Shown here piece by piece: positions 32,487-40,632 of a stretch of DNA of 52,328 nucleotides. The position numbers and the translations under genes are program-made. The notes under the pieces are model-generated. The model was not told the DNA's origin, ran no database searches, and saw only the letters and a program-made list of their open reading frames with translations. Source of the DNA: Thermomicrobiales bacterium (GTDB lineage Bacteria; Chloroflexota; Chloroflexia; Thermomicrobiales; CADCWN01); assembly GCA_030446685.1 (NCBI GenBank), contig JAUJMV010000033.1, positions 1 through 52,328 on the forward strand, read 5' to 3'. Positions within the stretch are counted from its first letter, which is position 1, and each line of letters starts with the position of its first letter.

Positions 32487-32525
32487 GACCGCCTTCCTTC
32501 CCTGTCCCTGGTTATTCCGCGCTCG

Positions 32526-35390
32526 TCAGAGGGGCTCGGTGTCGCCCCAGTTCGGGCCGACCTTCACCTCGACCTCCAGCGGGACGATCAGGCCCAGGTC
32601 GTCGCCGACATCGCGCATGATCGTGCGGGCGAGCGCGGCGAGGGGTTCGATCTCCGACCGCGGCGCCTCGAAGACGAGTTCGTCGTGGACCTGGAGCAGC
32701 AGCTTGCTGAGGAGCCCCTCGTCCGGCAGCGCGGCGTGCATGCGGATCATCGCCTCCTTCATCAGGTCGGCGGCGGTCCCCTGCACCGGCATGTTGATCG
32801 CCATCCGCTCGGCGGCGGAGCGCTTCGCGCCGTTGGGCGAGTTGATCTCCGGGATGTAGCGCCGCCGCCCGCTGACCGCGGCGACGTAGCCGTGCTCGAT
32901 CGCGTGTTGCTTGCTGCCGTTGAGGTAGCCCTGCACCTTCGGGTACTGCTTGAAGTAGGTCTCGATGAAGCGTCCCGCCTGGGCGACCGGCATGCCGGTG
33001 TCGCGCGCCAGGCCGTAGGCGCTCAGGCCGTAGATGATCCCGAAGTTGGCGCTCTTGGCGATCCGGCGCTGGTCGGGCGTCACCTCCTCCAGCGGGACGT
33101 TGTAGACGATCGCGGCGGTGCGGCGGTGGATGTCCTCGCCGCGCCGGAAGGCGGCGATCAGGTTCTCGTCGGCGCTGAAGTGCGCGAGCAGGCGCAGCTC
33201 GACCTGGGAGTAGTCGGCGGTGAGCAGCACCGCCTCCTCGTCGGGGAAGAGGTGCTTCGGCGAGCGGTTGTCGGCGATGAACGCGCGGCGCACCTCGCGC
33301 CCGATCTCGGTGCGGATCGGGATGTTCTGCAGGTTCGGGTTGACCGAGCTGAGCCGCCCGGTCGAGGCGATCGTCTGGTTGAACGAGGTGTGGACGCGCC
33401 CGGTCGCCGGGTTGACCATCTCGGGGAGCGAGTCGACGTAGGTCGACTTCAGCTTGCCGAGCTGGCGGTACTCGAGGACCGCCTCGACGATCGGGTGCTT
33501 GTCGCGCAGCTCCTCCAGCACGTCCTGGTTGGTCGAGTAGCCGGTCTGGGTGCGCTTGGTCCCCTTCAGGCCCAACTCCTCGAAGAGAACCTTGGCGAGT
33601 TGCTGGGTGGAGTTGATGTTGAACGGGCGCCCGGCCAGTTCGTGGATCTGCCGCTCGCGCTCGGCGATGATCTCGCTGATCCGGCCGGAGAGGCCGCGCA
33701 GGTAGTCGCCGTCGAGGGCGATGCCGGTCATCTCCATGTCGGCCAGCACCGGGACTAGCGGCAGCTCGATCTGGTCGAAGACCGCCTCCAGCCCGCGCTC
33801 GTGCAACTCGTTGGCGAAGGGCGCGACGAGGCGATAGGTGGAATGGACATCGGCCCCGGCGTAGGCGGTGACGCGCGCGATGTCGACCTGGTCGATCGTG
33901 ATCTGGCTCTTGCCGCGCCCGATCAGCTCCTCGATCGGCTGCATCTCGATCCCCAGGCGGGTGAAGGCGAGTTCCTTCAGCCCGACCGTCGACTCGCCGA
34001 GCAGGTAGGCGGCGATCATCGTGTCGAAGCGGACGCCGCGCAGATCGAGGCCGGCGTTGCGCAGGACGATCAGGTCGTACTTGCCGTGGTGGGCGTACTT
34101 CGGCAGGCGCTCGTCGGCCAAGATCGGCCCCAACGCGGCGCGCACCGTCGCCAGGTCGAGTTGCGGCCCCGCCCCCTCGGCGGGCTGGTGCGCGACCGGG
34201 ATGTAGTAGCTCCGGTCCGGCCCGGTGGCGATCGCGATCCCGACCAGCGCGGCGCGGACGGGGTCGAGCGCGGTGCTCTCCACGTCGATCGCGAAGGGTT
34301 CGCCCCGGCGCAGCTCGGCCGCCAGCGCGTCGAGCGCGGTCCGGTCGGTGATCGCGACGCTGGTGTACTCGACCTGATCGGCGTGCTTCGCGGGCTCGGC
34401 CGTCTCGGGCGCGTTCCAGGGCTGGGGGAGGCGGCCGGCGAGGGTGCGGAACTCCAGCTCGCGGAAGAGCTCGATCACCCGGTCGCGGTCGTAGCCGCCC
34501 TCGCGCCCGGCCAGGTCGAGGTCGAGGTCGAGGTCGGTGCGGATCGTCGCCAGGTGCTTCGACTCGAGCGCCCGGTCGAAGTGCTCCTCCAGCGCGGCGC
34601 GGGCTTTCGGCGGCTTGATCTCGGCCAAGTGGTCGCGCATCGCCTCGAGCGCGCCGTAGGTGGCGATCAGCGTCTTGGCGGTCTTGTCGCCGATGCCGGG
34701 GACGCCGGGGATGTTGTCGGAGGTGTCGCCGACCAGCGCCTTGTAGTCGGGGACGAGCGGCGGGTCGAAGCCGAAGCGGTCGCGCACCGCCCGGACGTCG
34801 TAGGTGCGCAGTTCGGAGAAGGAGTTGTTGGGGCCGGGGGTGACGACCTCGATGCCGTCGCCGACCAGTTGGAGCAGATCGCTGTCGCCGGTGATCACCG
34901 TGGCGTCGTAGCCGGCGGCGGCGGCCTTCTTCGCCAGGGTGCCGATCACGTCGTCGGCCTCGAAGCCGCGCAGCTCGCGGATCGGGATGTTGAACGCCTC
35001 GACGAGCTGGCGGATGCGCGCCATCTGCCCGCGCAGCTCGTCGGGCATCGGGGCGCGGGTGGCCTTGTAGGCGGCGCTGAGGTCGTGGCGGAAGGTGCGC
35101 CCGGTGTCGAAGGTCATCACGATCTGGTCGGGCTGGTAGAGGCGCAGCACCTCCAGCAGCATCAGCGTGAAGCCGAAGACGGCGTTGGTCGGCTCGCCCT
35201 TGGTCGTCGCCAGGTTGGCGCGCATGGCGTGGAAGGCGCGGTAGGCCAGGCCGTGCCCGTCGATCAGGATCAGCGTCTCGGCCCGCCGTGCGGCGTCGCC
35301 CGGCCGGTCGCCCCGGTCGGCCGGTTCGACGGCGGGCTCCGCGGCGGGTTCCGGCTCGTCGGTCTGCGGCAATCGTTGCTGTGTCGCCAT
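32526..35390 (-). CDS. polA: DNA polymerase I
   Basis: 954 residues, ATG 35390 (AAGGAG 11 bases upstream). A Pro/Glu/Ala-rich extension of about 38 residues precedes the 5' nuclease (LILIDGHGLAYRAFHAM, FEADDVIGTLA, VITGDSDLLQLV, GVPGIGDKTA). The 3'-5' exonuclease domain keeps its metal residues (FAIDVESTALDPVR, RYDTMIAAYLLG-like FDTMIAAYLL). The polymerase has TSFNQTIASTGRLSS, DYSQVELRLLAHFS, RRIAKSANFGIIYGLSAYGLA and LLQVHDELVFE. All three activities look intact and the frame is unbroken over 2.9 kb. Confidence 0.96.
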   Translation of the reverse strand: MATQQRLPQTDEPEPAAEPAVEPADRGDRPGDAARRAETLILIDGHGLAYRAFHAMRANLATTKGEPTNAVFGFTLMLLEVLRLYQPDQIVMTFDTGRTFRHDLSAAYKATRAPMPDELRGQMARIRQLVEAFNIPIRELRGFEADDVIGTLAKKAAAAGYDATVITGDSDLLQLVGDGIEVVTPGPNNSFSELRTYDVRAVRDRFGFDPPLVPDYKALVGDTSDNIPGVPGIGDKTAKTLIATYGALEAMRDHLAEIKPPKARAALEEHFDRALESKHLATIRTDLDLDLDLAGREGGYDRDRVIELFRELEFRTLAGRLPQPWNAPETAEPAKHADQVEYTSVAITDRTALDALAAELRRGEPFAIDVESTALDPVRAALVGIAIATGPDRSYYIPVAHQPAEGAGPQLDLATVRAALGPILADERLPKYAHHGKYDLIVLRNAGLDLRGVRFDTMIAAYLLGESTVGLKELAFTRLGIEMQPIEELIGRGKSQITIDQVDIARVTAYAGADVHSTYRLVAPFANELHERGLEAVFDQIELPLVPVLADMEMTGIALDGDYLRGLSGRISEIIAERERQIHELAGRPFNINSTQQLAKVLFEELGLKGTKRTQTGYSTNQDVLEELRDKHPIVEAVLEYRQLGKLKSTYVDSLPEMVNPATGRVHTSFNQTIASTGRLSSVNPNLQNIPIRTEIGREVRRAFIADNRSPKHLFPDEEAVLLTADYSQVELRLLAHFSADENLIAAFRRGEDIHRRTAAIVYNVPLEEVTPDQRRIAKSANFGIIYGLSAYGLARDTGMPVAQAGRFIETYFKQYPKVQGYLNGSKQHAIEHGYVAAVSGRRRYIPEINSPNGAKRSAAERMAINMPVQGTAADLMKEAMIRMHAALPDEGLLSKLLLQVHDELVFEAPRSEIEPLAALARTIMRDVGDDLGLIVPLEVEVKVGPNWGDTEPL

Positions 35391-35430
35391 GCGTACGTTC
35401 GCTCCTTCCCGTATCCGCCCCAGCCTACTA

Positions 35431-35474
35431 AGTATACGCGACGGAGCGGCGGCGGCCAAATGGCCGCCGCCGCT
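35431..35474 (-). promoter_or_regulatory. polA promoter with -35 inside a hairpin
   Basis: Minus strand: TTGGCC (-35, 35459-35454), 17-bp spacer, TATACT (-10, 35436-35431). A perfect 14-bp inverted repeat (35445-35458 with 35461-35474, loop AA) covers the -35 and half the spacer, so a cruciform or dyad-binding protein could control access. The rest of the gap 35475-35796 shows no gene. Confidence 0.6.
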
Positions 35475-35765
35475 GCCGGGCCAGGCTCGTGGCGGTACGG
35501 CCGCGGCCGCGGCGCCCGGTGAACGCCGCGCCGGCCCCGGTCCAGCGGCGTATTTGAACGGTACTGGTCGTGGGGGCGTATGGCGCACACTCCCACGCCC
35601 GATCGGTGGCGCAGGGGACCGCGTCAGGGCGATGGTCGGCGCGGCGGCGGGGCAAAGAGGGGGCCGGCGCCCTGAGGGAGGCGCCGGCCCGGGAGGAGGA
35701 AGATCACGGATGCCAGGGTGTGCCAGAGGCGTCCGTGGGACGATGGGTGAGCGTCCATCGCCCCC

Positions 35766-36464
35766 GTATAGTACCGGGCGAACCTCAAAATCCGCCTCAA
35801 TAACCGGCCCCATTCTCGGGGGCGGCGGGCGGCGCGCCAACTCCCGGCTGCCAGCGGCGCTGGCGGCGCGTCCAGCCGAGCCGCGCGATCGTCCGCGACA
35901 TCGTCGCGATGCTGACCTGCCGCCCCTGGTGCTCGGTCCACCAGCGGCAGAAGTCCGCCAGCGTCGCCTCGGGGTGCGCGGCGAGCTGGGCCTGCAGCGC
36001 GGCGTGCTGCGCGGGGTCGCGCGCGGTGGCGATCGCCGGGGGCCGCCCGATCGCCGACTTCGGCGCGAGCGTGCCGGTGTCGCGGCGCTGCTTGAGGTAG
36101 CGCTTGATCGTCGCCAGCGAGACGTTGAAGTGGGCCGCGGCCTCCGCGCGCGGCATGCCGGCGTCCACCGCGGCCAGGATGCGCTCCCGTGTGCTGACCG
36201 GATAGGCCCGCCTCGCCGGCCTATCCGCGCTCTTGCCCCGCTCGTTCTGCTGATACATCGCCGTTGCCCCCTGCCGATCGTCGCGTCCCGGCGGCCGCGA
36301 TCCGCCCGCGCGTTCCCGCCGGCGCCGCGACCGAATCCTACTGCTGGATAGCGTACCGGACGATCCTCAATGTTCGCCTCAAAGGGTCCGCGGGGGCGGA
36401 CGGCGGGTCCGGGCCGGAGCGTGGGGCGGAGCTATTGAGGTGGATTTTGAGGTTGCCGGCGTAT
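35766..36464. mobile_element. IS630-like remnant with three terminal-repeat copies
   Basis: Copy 1 (35766-35803) and copy 2 (36347-36383) are direct, imperfect copies containing ACCTCAAAATCCGCCTCAAT-like sequence; copy 3 (36434-36464) is inverted (ATTGAGGTGGATTTTGAGGT). The HTH gene lies between copies 1 and 2. A DDE catalytic gene is absent, so the element cannot move on its own. The region 36259-36576 holds only these repeats. Confidence 0.7.
35797..36258 (-). CDS. IS630-type transposase N-terminal HTH protein
   Basis: 153 residues. A helix-turn-helix (STRERILAAVDAGMPRAEAAAHFNVSLATIKRYLKQR) is followed by GRPPAI and a second HTH half (AAHPEATLADFCRWWTEHQG, VSIATMSRTIARLGW). This is the DNA-binding part of IS630-family transposases; in complete elements the DDE domain follows. 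Here the gene stops inside the terminal repeat at 35797, so it is a solitary or truncated orfA. Confidence 0.82.
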   Translation of the reverse strand: MYQQNERGKSADRPARRAYPVSTRERILAAVDAGMPRAEAAAHFNVSLATIKRYLKQRRDTGTLAPKSAIGRPPAIATARDPAQHAALQAQLAAHPEATLADFCRWWTEHQGRQVSIATMSRTIARLGWTRRQRRWQPGVGAPPAAPENGAGY

Positions 36465-36576
36465 GGTGGGAGCCAAGAGCTTGTAGCCCAGGAGACCGCG
36501 CCCGTCCCGGCCCGCGATGCCACCGCTCCCGTCGCCCCGGCGCGGCGCGACCGGCTTGCCGAAGGAGGACACCTCC

Positions 36577-37407
36577 ATGGCCGCCACCCCGCTGTCGCCG
36601 CCGCCCCGCGCTCCGCTCCTGCCGTCCGCCGTGCCGTCGGTGATGCTGCCGCGCCATCACGACACGGCCGCCGGCCCGGTCACGGTCGATCTGCTGCGGC
36701 GGCTGCACCCGGCCGATCTGCTGCTGCCGGAGGGCCGGGTGCTCGGCCTCGACGACTGGTACCGGCACGGCCGGCAGAGCCGCGAGTTCGTCCTGGTCGC
36801 CACGCGCGCGGCGGGCCCGCACCAGCGGGTCCTGGGTCAACTCGAATTGCGCTTCGACGCGCCCCTCGGCCCGGCGGGCGGCGCGGACGGCGCCGGGCCG
36901 CGGCGCGGCATGATCGACCGGATCGTCGTCGCGCCGGAGCACCGGGGCGCGGGGATCGGGACGGCGCTGCTGCGGACGGCGCTGGTCTTCGCCCGCGCCA
37001 ACGGGGTCGGCGCCCTGCGCGAGTTCGTCCCCGGCCTGCTCGCGCTGGTGGAGCGTGACGGCGACCGGCGCTGGCTGGAGTACGAGCCGGGGCCGGGGGA
37101 ATTCGGCGGGGTGCGGTCGCTGGTGGTGACGGCCAAAGCCTGCGCCCTGGAGCGGATACCCTGCCTGGTCGTGCGGCCGACGCGCGACCGCCCGGCCGCA
37201 ACACACTCGCCTGTCGTCGGGCGCGACCGCCCGCGCGAGTTGCTCGGGGCCGTCCTGGAAGTGTTGCTCGCGCCGGCTCCACGGCCGGTCGCGACGATCG
37301 GGGTGCTGCGGCCGGCCGCGACCAGCGCCGAGGTGCTGGCGCGGCTGCGGGCGGAGATCGCCGCGCTGGCCGGGATCGCCTGGCCGGAGGCGGATGCGGA
37401 GCCCTGA
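36577..37407 (+). CDS. GNAT acetyltransferase-like protein
   Basis: 276 residues, ATG 36577 after GAAGGAGG. The acetyl-CoA site is IDRIVVAPEHRGAGIGTALL, within a GNAT domain from about 40 to 175 (VLGQLELRFDAPL, ANGVGALREFVPG, LVVTAKACALERIPCLV). About 90 further residues form no domain I recognise, ending in a Pro/Ala-rich segment and LARLRAEIAALAGI. Substrate unknown. It sits just past the IS630 remnant on the opposite strand and is monocistronic; its 3' side faces the VapC gene (convergent). Confidence 0.8.
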   Translation: MAATPLSPPPRAPLLPSAVPSVMLPRHHDTAAGPVTVDLLRRLHPADLLLPEGRVLGLDDWYRHGRQSREFVLVATRAAGPHQRVLGQLELRFDAPLGPAGGADGAGPRRGMIDRIVVAPEHRGAGIGTALLRTALVFARANGVGALREFVPGLLALVERDGDRRWLEYEPGPGEFGGVRSLVVTAKACALERIPCLVVRPTRDRPAATHSPVVGRDRPRELLGAVLEVLLAPAPRPVATIGVLRPAATSAEVLARLRAEIAALAGIAWPEADAEP

Positions 37408-37546
37408 GCGATTGCCCCTAACCCCGGCGGTCTCCGTTCCCCCGGAATTCGGATGCGCGAGCGACTAACACCGGCACCTGTGCGGGCCACGCGCCGCGCG
37501 CGCACTGTCCGTGCCAGCAACCGGGTGCGGCCGGCCGATGCACGGA

Positions 37547-37954
37547 TTAGGGTACTGTCTCCCAATCATCGAGGAGGAGGCCGGCGACGCGGCCGAACTC
37601 GCCGATGTTGTGCGTCACCAGCGTCACGTTGTAGGCGAGCGCGATTGCCGCGATCGGCGGATCGTTGGCACCGATCGGCGTTCCCCGCGCGGCAAGATCC
37701 GCCCGGATATCGCCGTAGACCTGGGCCGCCCGATCGTCGAATGGCAGGGGGGTGAACTGGTCCAAGAACGCGTGCTGGCGCTGGAGCGAGCGCGGTGGAT
37801 CGCTGCTGCGCGCCGCCCCGTAGAACAACTCGGCTTTGACGGGCGAGCAAACCATGACATCATCCCGGCGCACGGCGGCGAGCCGCTGTCGGATGGCGGG
37901 GGCGCGGCCGTTGAGGTAGCGGATGCAGGTATTCGTATCCAGCAGATACTTCAC
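37547..37954 (-). CDS. vapC: PIN-domain RNase toxin
   Basis: 135 residues, GTG 37954 overlapping the antitoxin stop (GTGA). YLLDTNTCIRYLNG has the first Asp; VKAELFYGAA the Glu; GANDPPIAAIALAYNVTLVTHN carries the later acidic site with Asp of NDPPIAA, and the final block GEFGRVAGLLLDDW is typical. VapC toxins are Mg-dependent RNases. The catalytic acids appear complete, so it is probably active and held by the upstream antitoxin. Confidence 0.92.
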   Translation of the reverse strand: MKYLLDTNTCIRYLNGRAPAIRQRLAAVRRDDVMVCSPVKAELFYGAARSSDPPRSLQRQHAFLDQFTPLPFDDRAAQVYGDIRADLAARGTPIGANDPPIAAIALAYNVTLVTHNIGEFGRVAGLLLDDWETVP

Positions 37955-38193
37955 TCCAGCGCCTCGCGCTCCTGCGCCTCGCCCTGGGGGGGGCGAGTGA
38001 GCGGATCCTCGGCGAGCGAGCCGTAGGTTTCCTCGAAGAACCCCGGCGGCCACCCGAGGTCGTCTCGCGGATCGGCCGGCGGTTCATCGATCGGCACGAC
38101 TACCCGATGGCGCCCCGGGGGGAGGTGGAGCGGCTCATCCAACGTCGCGGACCCATCCGCGCCGACCGTCACGGTTGTCTCGATAGTGTGCAT
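37951..38193 (-). CDS. antitoxin partner of VapC
   Basis: 80 residues, ATG 38193. Begins MHTIETTVTVGADGSATLDE, then LHLPPGRHRVVVPIDEP, an AbrB-like swapped-hairpin pattern found in antitoxins next to PIN toxins. The C-terminal part (GWPPGFFEETYGSLAEDPL, Glu-rich end) would wrap the toxin. Translation is coupled to vapC by a four-base overlap. Confidence 0.8.
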   Translation of the reverse strand: MHTIETTVTVGADGSATLDEPLHLPPGRHRVVVPIDEPPADPRDDLGWPPGFFEETYGSLAEDPLTRPPQGEAQEREALE

Positions 38194-38236
38194 CCGCCAC
38201 TCTCCCACGCTGCCCTCTTCTCTGTCCACGGCGGGG

Positions 38237-38569
38237 TCAGCCCCGCTTCGGCGTGGCGGGGGGCGACGCTTGCACGGCCACGTCGATGGTGTCGAGGCAA
38301 GACTGGGGGTTGAAGACGTTGGGCGCGGTGTGCCAGGGGCCGGGGCGGGTGGCGACGTTGTCGAGCTTGTCCACGGCGTAACAGCGCCACTCGCCGCCCG
38401 GCGGGAGGCCGCTGCGGCTCCCGCCGCCGAACTGGTAGCCGAGGACGTGGCGCCGGCCGTCCTTGGCGCCGAGCGCGTGCGGGCAGAAGGTGCGAACTTC
38501 GCCCTCGTAGGTCGCGATTACCTGCTCGCGACCGAGGATGGCCCCTTCGAGCAGGGCATAGGTGTCCAT
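38237..38569 (-). CDS. hypothetical protein, 110 residues
   Basis: ATG 38569. Not a family I can name. The sequence TYALLEGAILGREQVIATYE and TFCPHALGAKDGRRHVLGYQ, then SGLPPGGEWRCYAVDKLDN resembles the compact beta domain of WYL-like ligand-binding modules, and several bacteria encode free-standing proteins with this CPHALG...GRxHVL pattern. No signal peptide. It lies upstream of the VapBC pair with 43 bp between, so may be cotranscribed. Confidence 0.72.
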   Translation of the reverse strand: MDTYALLEGAILGREQVIATYEGEVRTFCPHALGAKDGRRHVLGYQFGGGSRSGLPPGGEWRCYAVDKLDNVATRPGPWHTAPNVFNPQSCLDTIDVAVQASPPATPKRG

Positions 38570-38670
38570 CGGCCGGTCCCTCCCACGCGCGACGCGGTTG
38601 CCGTCGGACCCTTGCATCGCACCGGCGGTGCCAGGGCTGGGGACGCCCGCACCCCCGCCGCCGCGCCCTC

Positions 38671-38725
38671 ACCCCCGCCGCCTGCGGGCGGCACCCCCTC
38701 TCCCAATCCTGGGCGAGGGGGGAAC
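38671..38725. repeat. dispersed CCCTCTCCCAATC repeat, copy 1
   Basis: Contains the hairpin GCCGCC/GGGCGGC followed by CCCCTCTCCCAATCC and its inverted GGGCGAGGGGGG. A matching copy lies at 44568-44621. Such elements are common between genes in several GC-rich phyla. Confidence 0.75.
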
Positions 38726-38824
38726 GAACCGATCGATATTTCGATATGGAATGCGGGGAGTGGGCCTTGGGGGCGCTGGGGGCGGTTCGCGCCCGCGCCG
38801 GCTTGCCGTTCCCGGTTCGGATCG

Positions 38825-39634
38825 TCAGCGGGCGCAGTGCGCGTTCTGGGGCAGCGTCGACGCGATGGTGATCGCGCCCACCTCGATGCGGACCTGGGCG
38901 ACGCCGGTGCGGCCGTCGGGATAGTGCGTGACGATCGTCGCCGGCCCCGGCTTGCTGTTGAAGCCGAAGACGCGGCCGGAGCTGTCCGTTGCCTGTGCCC
39001 CCGGCGCCGGGAACGGCCCCTGCGTGTAGACCAGCCGCTCCGGCCGCGGGGCGATCGCCACGGTCGCCCCCGCGACGGGCGCGCCCTTGACGCTGCAGTC
39101 CGACGCGATGAGGAGCGTCTCGCCCTTCGCCGGGTCGCGCACGACCCCGGCCTTGGCGGCCATGAAATCCGCGGCGTTGGGGGTGAGCATCGCGACGAGG
39201 ATGCAGCCGCGCGTCCCGTGGAAGGGCGAGCAGGGCGCGATGTCGGCGGTCAGGGGGTCCGGCGGGAAGATCAGCGAGGGGACGCGGCCCTCCTTGGATG
39301 CCCGCACGTAGGCCTCGACGGGCTTCCCGCCGGTTGCGAGCGTGACGGTGTAGATCCCGTTGGCCCCGGAGGTCGTCACGGCGAGGGGGTGGTCGCCATG
39401 GGTCGCCAGGAACTCGATCGTCGCCCCGACGACGGGGCGCCCTTCGCCCGTCACCGGGTCGCGCGCGAGGGGATCGAAGGCCCTCCCACTCACGGTGATG
39501 ACGGGCGGCACAGCGCCGGCCGCGGGCGGTGCCGCCAGGGCGGGCTGGGCGAAGAGGAGGACCGCGGCGATGCCGAGGAGCGCGCGGACAAGACCGATGC
39601 TCTGAAACGCCTTTAGCAAACGTAAGAGGGCCAT
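38825..39634 (-). CDS. exported protein with Ig-like/carboxypeptidase-regulatory repeats
   Basis: 269 residues, ATG 39634 (AGGAG upstream). Signal peptide at about 1-34 (LVRALLGIAAVLLFAQPALA). Two beta-sandwich-like units follow: VSGRAFDPL...RPVVGATIEFLATHGDHPLAVTTSG and KGAPVAGATVAIAPRPERL...TDSSGRVFGF, each with the G-A-T-V pattern of carboxypeptidase-regulatory-like domains; the end is VAQVRIEVGAITIASTLPQN. Four or five Cys may form disulfides. Likely secreted; function unknown. Confidence 0.75.
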   Translation of the reverse strand: MALLRLLKAFQSIGLVRALLGIAAVLLFAQPALAAPPAAGAVPPVITVSGRAFDPLARDPVTGEGRPVVGATIEFLATHGDHPLAVTTSGANGIYTVTLATGGKPVEAYVRASKEGRVPSLIFPPDPLTADIAPCSPFHGTRGCILVAMLTPNAADFMAAKAGVVRDPAKGETLLIASDCSVKGAPVAGATVAIAPRPERLVYTQGPFPAPGAQATDSSGRVFGFNSKPGPATIVTHYPDGRTGVAQVRIEVGAITIASTLPQNAHCAR

Positions 39635-39698
39635 TGTTCTGTTTCTCCTGCACCAGGGAATGGCACACGGGCGGTTTGGCTGAACGCTACGCATTTGG

Positions 39699-39752
39699 GT
39701 AGGCGCGACGGGAGCCGCCGCAGGAATCCGCGGCGGCTCCCGTCATGCCTAC
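39699..39752 (-). terminator. strong hairpin after the 132-residue secreted protein gene
   Basis: Inner 15-bp perfect stem (GACGGGAGCCGCCGC and complement, loop of eight), extended after a two-base mismatch by GTAGGC/GCCTAC. It lies 17 bp past the stop at 39770. No T-run; it separates two exported-protein genes. Confidence 0.6.
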
Positions 39753-39769
39753 GCCCCCGACCTGGATGA

Positions 39770-40168
39770 TCAGTGGCCGCCGTACTGGCCGGTGTGGTAC
39801 TTCTCCAGGACTGTGGCGCACGTCGAGATTTTCCCGCCGAACCCGTACTGCTGCGGATTCAGGTTCACGTCTCCGTAGAATGCCTCGTACGGAAAGGTTC
39901 CGGGGCCGGCCGCATCGGCTTCGGCCTTGATCTCCTTGCAGTTGGCGATGTAGGCGGCCTGACTCAGCTTCCCGGTAGCCCTCGTGCTGGCACAGCCGCC
40001 GCGGTTCGGGGTCGTCAGTGGCCCGAACGGGGTCTGGAACTGGGTCGCGTTCTCCGCGCCGCAGGCTTGGGCCGGATTCGGCTGGGCCGGAACCGCGCCC
40101 GCGAGGGCCGGGAAAGCCGAGCCGATCAGCAGCGTGCCGGTTAGGAGCGCGACGCGTATGGCCTTCAT
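39770..40168 (-). CDS. small secreted hypothetical protein
   Basis: 132 residues from ATG 40168 (AAGG six bases upstream). Signal peptide at about 1-25 (AIRVALLTGTLLIGSAFPALAG). The mature part has four Cys (ACGAEN, GGCAST, NCKEIK, STCATV) and a C-terminal GGKISTCATVLEKYHTGQYGGH. Gln/Asn/Gly-rich segments suggest an extracellular disulfide-stabilised protein. No family recognised. Divergent from the dehydratase gene at 40633. Confidence 0.72.
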   Translation of the reverse strand: MKAIRVALLTGTLLIGSAFPALAGAVPAQPNPAQACGAENATQFQTPFGPLTTPNRGGCASTRATGKLSQAAYIANCKEIKAEADAAGPGTFPYEAFYGDVNLNPQQYGFGGKISTCATVLEKYHTGQYGGH

Positions 40169-40632
40169 GCTTGCTTGCCTTCTCATGCGTGACGAACGGG
40201 GACCCGGTCTCTCTCGCTGGCGGAACGATCCGGCCCGCGCCGGGCCGCTCCCAGGCGGCTCGCGGCCGGTGACGGCTTGCGGTGTCGGCGCGACGGCGCT
40301 GTCGCTTGCCGCAAGCCTCCCGGCGCGCGTGCCTGTCAGCTACGCTGATTATGGCAGTGGCGCGCGACAGGCACGGCCACAGGGGAAGCCTCTATCGCAG
40401 CCCCTGTAATTCCGCTTAGGGGGCATGGTGTCGGCGCGATGCGGGCGACCGGCGTGGGGTTCCGCCGGCGTTCGGTGGGGCGCGGGCAGGTCGGGCTGGT
40501 AGCGGTCGCCCGGCCGCGCGGCTAGAATGCGCCCAGCTGTGGGGCGGGCGCGCCGCGCTCGGAGTGCCAGCCGGCGGGTCGTGCGGGAAGCCGGCATCCC
40601 GCCGCGTGGGCGTGGAGGAATGGAGGATTCGG
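40169..40632. other. 464-bp divergent intergenic region with two hairpins and a promoter
   Basis: Two perfect 9-bp inverted repeats: GGCTTGCGG (40274-40282) with its complement at 40309-40317, and GTGCCTGTC (40329-40337) with its complement at 40366-40374. The loop of the second contains, on the minus strand, a TGC-extended -10 (CATAAT, 40353-40348) that would drive the secreted-protein gene. The RBS of the plus-strand gene (GGAGGATT) is at the right end. No gene seen inside. Confidence 0.55.

Noticed and set aside
31873..38193. A defence island
   Set aside because: Two small toxin-antitoxin pairs and an IS remnant occur here, but DNA polymerase I separates them and no restriction, CRISPR or abortive-infection genes are present.
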